Shown piece after piece: positions 58,627-64,000 of a stretch of 64,000 nt of DNA; position 1 is the first letter of the stretch; every line of letters starts with the position of its first letter. Origin of the DNA: an uncultured bacterium (GTDB taxonomy: Bacteria; Elusimicrobiota; Elusimicrobia; Elusimicrobiales; Elusimicrobiaceae). The DNA lies in the NCBI GenBank assembly GCA_949294085.1, contig CASFFX010000002.1, positions 1 through 64,000 of the forward strand, written 5' to 3'. Under the pieces are notes generated by a model. That model was not told where the DNA came from. It saw only the letters and a list, made by a program, of their open reading frames with translations, and did not search any database. The position numbers and the translations under genes were made by a program.

Positions 58627-59772
58627 ATGAAAATAAACGAAAAACGCCTGGTAGATACTTTTTTGGAACTGATTAAGATTGACAGCGAATCGTTTAACGA
58701 AAAAGCTATCCAGGAATTTGTAGCCGCCCGTTTGAAGGAACTGGGCTGCACGGTGTATGTGGACAACGCAGGCAAAGCCTACGAAACCAATGCCAAAGGC
58801 AACGTGATTGGATTTTTCCCGGGTACGGTAAAGAGCAAACCCATCGTGCTCAGCTCCCATATTGACACGGTCGTCCCCGGCAAAGGCATTAAGCCCGTGG
58901 TGAAAAAAGACCGCATCACTTCCGACGGAACCACCATCTTGGGCGCGGACGACAAAGCCGGCGTGGCCATTATTTTGGAAGTGCTGCGCACGTTAAAAGA
59001 ACAGAACGAACCCTATCCGCCGGTGGAAGCCGTGTTCACGCTGACGGAAGAAAACGGCATGCAGGGGTCTAAAAATTTGGATTACAAAAAGCTCAAAGGC
59101 CGCGAAGGACTGATTTTGGACAACGAAGAACTGTGCGAACTGTTGGTGCAGGGGCCGGCCGTCAACACGATTGAAGTGTGGATTAAAGGCTTGGCGGCGC
59201 ATGCGGGCGTATGCCCGGAAAAAGGCATTTCCGCGCTGGATGTGGCGGTGTATGCTTTGAGCCAGATGAAACTGGGCCGCGTGGACAAAGAAACCGTGGC
59301 CAACTTTGGTATCGTCAAGGGCGGGCAGGCAACCAATATCGTGATGGACGAACTGTATTTGAAAGGCGAAGCCCGCAGCTTAAGCGACGCCAAACTGAAA
59401 AAACAAACCGCGCACATGAAAGCCTGCTTTGAAAAAGCCGTCAAACATTTTACCAAGAAAATTGACGGCAAAGTGCACAAACCGCAAGTGAAATTTGTGC
59501 CCGTGCAGCGCTATCCCGCGGTAAACGTGCCTAAAACCCACCCCATGGTCAAAGCCGTGCTGGCCGCCGCCAAACAGCAAGGCGTGGCGATGCGGGCAAT
59601 GGCTTCCGGCGGCGGGTGCGATGCCAACGTGCTCAGCGGTTTTGGCTTTACCTTGCCCAACCTGGGCGTGGGCTGCCGCGGCTGCCATACGTTAAAAGAA
59701 AGCCTGGAGCTGGACGAATTTTACAAAGCGTTCAAAATTACGCTTTCTGCGGTATTGGTTTATCGGAAATAG
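58627..59772 (+). CDS. M20-family (PepT-like) peptidase
   Basis: A 381-residue cytoplasmic metallopeptidase resembling tripeptidase T relatives. Metal residues: LSSHIDTVVPG, LGADDKAGVA, LTEENGMQGS, LILDNEE and, near the C-terminus, GVGCRGCHTLKE. No signal peptide. Between oppF and oppB, 8 and 30 bases from its neighbours, it should cleave the peptides the transporter brings in. GGAGCC precedes the ATG. Confidence 0.9.
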   Translation: MKINEKRLVDTFLELIKIDSESFNEKAIQEFVAARLKELGCTVYVDNAGKAYETNAKGNVIGFFPGTVKSKPIVLSSHIDTVVPGKGIKPVVKKDRITSDGTTILGADDKAGVAIILEVLRTLKEQNEPYPPVEAVFTLTEENGMQGSKNLDYKKLKGREGLILDNEELCELLVQGPAVNTIEVWIKGLAAHAGVCPEKGISALDVAVYALSQMKLGRVDKETVANFGIVKGGQATNIVMDELYLKGEARSLSDAKLKKQTAHMKACFEKAVKHFTKKIDGKVHKPQVKFVPVQRYPAVNVPKTHPMVKAVLAAAKQQGVAMRAMASGGGCDANVLSGFGFTLPNLGVGCRGCHTLKESLELDEFYKAFKITLSAVLVYRK

Positions 59773-59802
59773 CCGCTTGGCAAACGAGGAAAAACAACAG
59801 GT

Positions 59803-60828
59803 ATGATTCATTATATTGTACGCAGACTTTTAATGTTGCCCCTGGTGGTGCTGGGGGTTACGTTCCTGTTGTTTTTCCTCACCCAGCGCTTAAGCCCGGA
59901 AATGCGCGCCTCGCTGTATGTAAAGGATCCGCGCCAAATGGGCTCGCTGGAAGAAGTTATCCGCCAATACGGCCTGCGCGACAACGTGTTCAAGCAGTAT
60001 GGGCGGTGGCTGGGCAACGTGGTGAAAGGCGATTTGGGCTACAGCCCCAGCGCCAATATGCCCGTTTCCCAGGCGATTAAAGAGTATCTTCCCGCCACAA
60101 TCCAGCTGGCGTTTGTAACGATTTTGTTTGTGGTGTTTTTTGGCGTATGGTTTGGCTGCGGTTCGGCCATACACAAAGACGAGTGGAAAGACATTGTGGC
60201 CCGGCTGATATCGGTGGGCGGGTTTTCGCTGCCTATTTTTGTGCTGGGGCTTTTGCTGTTAATGATTTTTTACGGCCAGTTGGGCTGGTTTGCCCCCGGC
60301 GGGTATTCCGTCTATACGGATATGATTATCCACGGCGGGGCGTTTAAGACGTACACCGGGTTTTTGCTGATTGATTCGCTGTTAAACGGCAATTTGCGCG
60401 TGTTTTGGGACGTATTGAACCACCTGGTACTGCCGGCGGTAACGCTGTGTATCGGGTCGTTTGCGCTGATGGTGCGGGTAATGCGTTCAAGCATGTTGGA
60501 AGAGTTGAATAAAGACTACGTCCGCACCGCGCGCGCCAAGGGTTTAAGCAAGTGGCAGGTGGTGTATAAACACGCCGGCAAAAACGCCATTATCCCCGTC
60601 ATTACGCTGGCCAGTATTCAGTTTATCCGCCTGCTGGGGGGAACGGTAATTGTGGAAACGATTTTTGACTATCCCGGCATTGGCCGCTTTGGCGTGATTG
60701 CCGCGCAGCAGCTGGATATTGCGGGCATTTTGGGATTTTCGCTGATGGTGGCGGTGCTGTTTGTGCTGGGCAATTTGCTTTCCGATATTCTATACACGGC
60801 GGTGGACCCGCGCATACGGCTGGAATAA
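59803..60828 (+). CDS. oppB: Oligopeptide ABC transporter permease OppB
   Basis: A 341-residue membrane protein with six helices. It shows the opening YIVRRLLMLPLVVLGVTFLLF typical of OppB/DppB, the ATPase-coupling EAA loop (EELNKDYVRTARAKGLSKWQV) and the closing segment GGTVIVETIFDYPGIGRFG. Coupled to oppC by a one-base gap. Confidence 0.93.
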   Translation: MIHYIVRRLLMLPLVVLGVTFLLFFLTQRLSPEMRASLYVKDPRQMGSLEEVIRQYGLRDNVFKQYGRWLGNVVKGDLGYSPSANMPVSQAIKEYLPATIQLAFVTILFVVFFGVWFGCGSAIHKDEWKDIVARLISVGGFSLPIFVLGLLLLMIFYGQLGWFAPGGYSVYTDMIIHGGAFKTYTGFLLIDSLLNGNLRVFWDVLNHLVLPAVTLCIGSFALMVRVMRSSMLEELNKDYVRTARAKGLSKWQVVYKHAGKNAIIPVITLASIQFIRLLGGTVIVETIFDYPGIGRFGVIAAQQLDIAGILGFSLMVAVLFVLGNLLSDILYTAVDPRIRLE

Positions 60829-60829
60829 T

Positions 60830-61705
60830 ATGATAAACGACCGAATTCTAAAACGCATTTACACCAACAAAACTTCCCTGTTTGGGCTGGTGATTGTGGT
60901 ATTTTTCTTTTTGGTGGCGTTGCTGGCCCCGGTGTTGGCGCCGGTGGAAAACCCGAATAATCCCTATCAGCTGCCGCAGAAGAGTTATGAAATTGCGCCG
61001 CAGCCGCCTTCCGCCCAAAACTGGTTCGGCACGACCGAACAGCAGTATGACCTGTACTACGGCGTGGTGTGGGGCACGCGGCTGGCGTTTAAGATTGGCG
61101 TTACGGTTACGTTTTTTGCCTTTTTGATTGGCCTGCTGGTAGGGGGAGCGGCGGCGTATTTCGGCGGAAAAACCGATGAAATTTTAATGCGTTTGACCGA
61201 TGTGGTTTTTGCCGTGCCTTCGCTGGTGCTGGCCATGGTGATTGCCGCCATGCTGGGGCCGGATATTAAAAATATGATGATTGCCCTGACGGCGGTGGCC
61301 TGGCCGTCCTACGCCCGCTTGGTGCGGGGGGACGTATTGTCCGTCAAGCAGCGCGATTACGTAACGGCGGCCCGCACGCTGGGTGCGCGCGGCCCGCGGA
61401 TTTTACTGCGCCACATTTTGCCCAACGCCATTTATCCGTCCGTGGTGGTGGCCAGCCTGGATATTGGCTACGTGGTGCTGACGGCGGCTTCCCTTTCCTT
61501 TTTGGGTTTGGGCGCGCAGCCTGGCACGGCCGATTGGGGCCAGCTGATTGCCATGGCCCGCAACTGGGTGCTGGGCACGCCCGGGCATCCCTTTGCGTAT
61601 TGGTACACGGTGGTCGCCCCCGGCGGAGCGATTTTTATGTTTGTGCTGGGGTGGAATTTGCTGGGGGACGCCTTTAGAGATATTTTGGACCCCCGCCAAG
61701 CTTAA
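60830..61705 (+). CDS. oppC: Oligopeptide ABC transporter permease OppC
   Basis: A 291-residue partner permease: an N-terminal helix (LFGLVIVVFFFLVALLAPVLA), the periplasmic segment with WFGTTEQQYDLY, VFAVPSLVLAMVIAAMLGP, the EAA loop SVKQRDYVTAARTLGARG and LSFLGLGAQPGTADWG, followed by LGWNLLGDAFRDILDPR at the end. With OppB it forms the channel. No substrate-binding protein gene (oppA) lies next to the operon. Confidence 0.93.
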   Translation: MINDRILKRIYTNKTSLFGLVIVVFFFLVALLAPVLAPVENPNNPYQLPQKSYEIAPQPPSAQNWFGTTEQQYDLYYGVVWGTRLAFKIGVTVTFFAFLIGLLVGGAAAYFGGKTDEILMRLTDVVFAVPSLVLAMVIAAMLGPDIKNMMIALTAVAWPSYARLVRGDVLSVKQRDYVTAARTLGARGPRILLRHILPNAIYPSVVVASLDIGYVVLTAASLSFLGLGAQPGTADWGQLIAMARNWVLGTPGHPFAYWYTVVAPGGAIFMFVLGWNLLGDAFRDILDPRQA

Positions 61706-61747
61706 TTTTTATTAAAATAGAAGAAACTACGTTACGATGAGGTGCTT

Positions 61748-63370
61748 ATGATTCGCCGCAAAGATTTATATACGGCTCTTGCCGACAGTGCTTTTCGTTT
61801 TCCCAACAAAATTGCTTTGGTAGAAGCCGGCACCGAAAAAAGAATTTCCTATCACGAATTGCTCATGCAGGTGGACCGGGCCGCGGACATGTTTTTTGAA
61901 CACGGCATCCGCAAAGGGGACCGCGTGGCCGTTGCGCACCGCAACGCCATTGATACGGTCGTGGCCAACTTCGGCTTGTATAAGCTGGGGGCGGTGTGTA
62001 TCCCCATGAACTTTATGGTTACCAAAGCGGAAGAAATAGAATATATTTTGAACAACGCCGGCGTAAAAGCCGTGGTAACACAGGCGGAATTCATCCGCAA
62101 TTACGTCAAATGTCTGCCCAATTTGCCGACGGTAAAATACATTTTTTCTACGGACGAAATCCCCTCTTCGGTGGCGGGCAATCCGCTGCTGCAGCTGTTT
62201 TGGGAGCAGATTGAAAAATCCACCGTGCACGAGGAAACTTCTTCCGCGTGCGCCGGGCTGGAAGATTTGGCGTTTATTCTCTACACTTCCGGCACCACCG
62301 GCTTGCCCAAAGGCGCCATGCTGACGCACGGCAATTTGGCTTCCAACGTGATTTCCTGTGCTCAAATTTTCAAAATTACCGACGACGACTGCTTCCTGTG
62401 CCTACTGCCGATGTTCCACTCCTTCGCGTGGACGACGTGTGTGGTAATCCCGCTGTATCTGAATTTGAAAGTGGTCATCGTGGCCAACATTATGCCGGCC
62501 AGCAAGTGGCTGGGCGCCATGGGAACGGAAAAAGTAACCGTCATTTTGGCGGTACCGCAGATTTATGCCGTCCTTTCCAAAGAGGCCAAGGGCTTAAAGC
62601 GGCTGTATTTGCGCTTCTGGCCGTTTAAGAACGTGCGGTTTGCGGTGTCCGGCGCGGCGCCGCTGACGCAGGAAATCAAGGACCGGTTTGAAGAAAAAAT
62701 CGGTGTGCCGATTTTGGAAGGATACGGCCTGACCGAGACGAGCCCCGTCGTCAGCGTCAATACGGAAGAATTGCAGAAAATCAAATCGGTAGGGCCGGCA
62801 ATTCCCGCCGTCAGCACCGTGGTTTTGGATGAGGACGGCAACGAAGTGCCCCGCAATAAAGAGGGCGAGCTGTGCATCAAAGGCCCCAACGTGTTCCGCG
62901 GGTATTGGGGCAACGAAACCGCCACGCGCGACGCGTTTACCGAGGACGGTTGGTTCAAAACCGGCGACATTGTGGAAGTGGACGACGACGGATTTATCTT
63001 CATCAAAGACCGCAAAAAAGACATGATTATCATCAAGGGACTGAAGGTCTTTTCCGCCCAGGTGGAAGCCATTATTTGCGAGCACCCGGGTATTGAAGAG
63101 TGCGCCATTATCGGCGTGCCGGACGGCCGCGGCGGGGAATTTGTAAAGCTGTATGCCGTTAAAAAAGAAGGCGCCACGATTGATGTGGCGGAATTTAGAA
63201 AATTTTTGAAAACGCATTTGGACAACTACAAACGCCCGCGCGATTTTGAATTTGTGGAATCGCTGCCCAAAAACGCCCTGCGCAAAGTGCTGAAACGCGA
63301 ATTGCGCAAGGACGCCGTTGCCAAGCTGGCGGCGCGGGGCGGGGCCGCGGCGGAGGGACCCATTGCTTAA
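61748..63370 (+). CDS. AMP-forming acyl-CoA synthetase
   Basis: A 540-residue adenylate-forming enzyme that activates fatty or other carboxylic acids to CoA thioesters. Core motifs in order: LYTSGTTGLPKGAMLTHGNL (A3), EGYGLTETSPVVS (A5), GWFKTGDIVEVDDDG (A7), IIIKGLKVFSAQVEA and the catalytic-lysine region LPKNALRKVLKREL. GAGGTG lies 3-8 bases before ATG 61748. The long-chain type is likely from length and motif wording. Its end overlaps the next gene by 8 bases. Confidence 0.93.
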   Translation: MIRRKDLYTALADSAFRFPNKIALVEAGTEKRISYHELLMQVDRAADMFFEHGIRKGDRVAVAHRNAIDTVVANFGLYKLGAVCIPMNFMVTKAEEIEYILNNAGVKAVVTQAEFIRNYVKCLPNLPTVKYIFSTDEIPSSVAGNPLLQLFWEQIEKSTVHEETSSACAGLEDLAFILYTSGTTGLPKGAMLTHGNLASNVISCAQIFKITDDDCFLCLLPMFHSFAWTTCVVIPLYLNLKVVIVANIMPASKWLGAMGTEKVTVILAVPQIYAVLSKEAKGLKRLYLRFWPFKNVRFAVSGAAPLTQEIKDRFEEKIGVPILEGYGLTETSPVVSVNTEELQKIKSVGPAIPAVSTVVLDEDGNEVPRNKEGELCIKGPNVFRGYWGNETATRDAFTEDGWFKTGDIVEVDDDGFIFIKDRKKDMIIIKGLKVFSAQVEAIICEHPGIEECAIIGVPDGRGGEFVKLYAVKKEGATIDVAEFRKFLKTHLDNYKRPRDFEFVESLPKNALRKVLKRELRKDAVAKLAARGGAAAEGPIA

Positions 63371-64000
63371 TTTGGCCCGGGTATTAAACGAGGTAATCCC
63401 GCAAGGGTATTATGTGGGGGGAATTGTGCGCAGCAGTTTGCTGCGGCGTCCCTCGTCGGACCTGGACATTGCCCTTCCCCCGCAGGACGTACGCACCGCC
63501 GCGCAGGAGCTGGGCCGCCGCCTGAAAGCCGCCGTATTTGAAATGGACCCCGAATTGGGGGTTTGGCGGCTGGTTACCCATAAAGAAAAAATACAAATTG
63601 ATTTAACCGCTTACCAGGGCAAAGACCTCAAGGCCGATTTGCTTCGGCGCGATTTTACGTTTAATGCGTTGGCGTATCCGGTGGCGGCCTTGCCGCAGAT
63701 TACGATTACGCCGCGCAAAAACGATACGGCCCAGCTGCGCTTAACCAAAATTCAGCGCAAACAAATTGTGGATTATTCGGGCGGGCTGAAGGCCTTGGCC
63801 GAAAAAGTGATAGACCGCAGCAACCCGCAGGTTTTTCGGGAGGATCCGCTCCGTATGCTGCGGGCGTTTCGCTCGGCGGCGGAGCTGGGGTTTTCCATTT
63901 CTTCGCGCACGCTTTTGCAAATCAAAAAGGACCGCGCCCTCATCTCTCTCCCGGCCGGGGAACGCATCCACGAAGAGTTGGAACGGCTGTTTGCCACTTC
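63363..64000 (+). CDS. cca: CCA-adding enzyme/poly(A) polymerase family protein (N-terminal part)
   Basis: The frame runs off the window after 212 codons. A class II nucleotidyltransferase core is visible: YYVGGIVRSSLLRRPSSDLD (motif A with the D-x-D pair in DLDIAL), LLRRDFTFNALAY (motif C), and FREDPLRMLRAFRSAAELGF (motif D/E region). The usual GGxVRD reads GGIVRS here. Start is probably TTG 63363, with GAGGGA upstream; no ATG is available. It should complete or repair tRNA 3' CCA ends, relevant because tRNA-Leu (28928) lacks an encoded CCA. Confidence 0.85.
   Translation, partial: MLNLARVLNEVIPQGYYVGGIVRSSLLRRPSSDLDIALPPQDVRTAAQELGRRLKAAVFEMDPELGVWRLVTHKEKIQIDLTAYQGKDLKADLLRRDFTFNALAYPVAALPQITITPRKNDTAQLRLTKIQRKQIVDYSGGLKALAEKVIDRSNPQVFREDPLRMLRAFRSAAELGFSISSRTLLQIKKDRALISLPAGERIHEELERLFAT

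Overview
The window looks like a chromosome segment of a Gram-negative anaerobe of the Elusimicrobiota (Elusimicrobium-like). Pointers are two short type IV pilin-like proteins whose N-termini share the same GFTLIE leader-plus-helix pattern, the [FeFe]-hydrogenase maturases HydF and HydG, outer-membrane barrel proteins ending in F, and no cytochrome or respiratory genes in view. This assignment is inference from protein style; no rRNA is present to confirm it.

Positions 1-11705 are an AT-rich accessory region. After the tail of rfbA come two restriction-modification (RM) cassettes laid end to end against a tRNA-Val(UAC) gene. The outer, older cassette (about 371-3441) has a broken copy of a small KGG-motif gene, a type II RM pair (the endonuclease carries a frameshift in an A7 run just before its catalytic core) and ruins of a controller gene and a zinc-ribbon gene. 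The inner, intact cassette (3442-11638) has the same left end, an intact KGG gene, hsdR, a natural hsdM-hsdS fusion, a MerR-like controller behind a palindromic promoter, a small ORF and a large serine recombinase whose stop codon lies inside the tRNA. The inner cassette is flanked by 12-bp direct repeats; a 10/12 match marks the left edge of the outer one. This serial, modular island is the most interesting part of the window.

From 11.7 kb on the sequence is GC-richer, ordinary chromosome: a hotdog thioesterase, a CYTH protein, a Lys/Ala/Cys-rich histone-like protein, a pilin, an ispA-dxs-LOG isoprenoid operon, hydF, fructose-bisphosphate aldolase, an M42 peptidase/transketolase-like/PPC operon, a porin-like protein, hydG, smpB, tRNA-Leu(CAG), then ftsQ-ftsA-ftsZ-pilT-cmk-plsC-rpsA linking division, pilus retraction, lipid synthesis and translation. 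From 36 to 64 kb come a DksA-type zinc finger, an ABC exporter, a probable noncoding RNA, an XRE/S24-like regulator, a YfcC-type carrier, a PBP4, a membrane protein with a possible LURP-one-like tail, tandem M24 peptidases, efp with an unusual tip loop, two DUF192 proteins, a second pilin, a DJ-1 protein, a Cys-rich redox protein, metK, exonuclease III, a ferritin-VIT iron protein, an oligopeptide ABC transporter with an embedded M20 peptidase, an acyl-CoA synthetase and the start of a CCA-adding enzyme.

A recurrent regulatory theme is a TATAAT-like box, often an extended -10 (TGCTATAAT type), only 6-9 nt before the start codon, with no visible Shine-Dalgarno. This suggests that a good share of genes here are leaderless. 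Function names rest on motifs read by eye; no database search was run.
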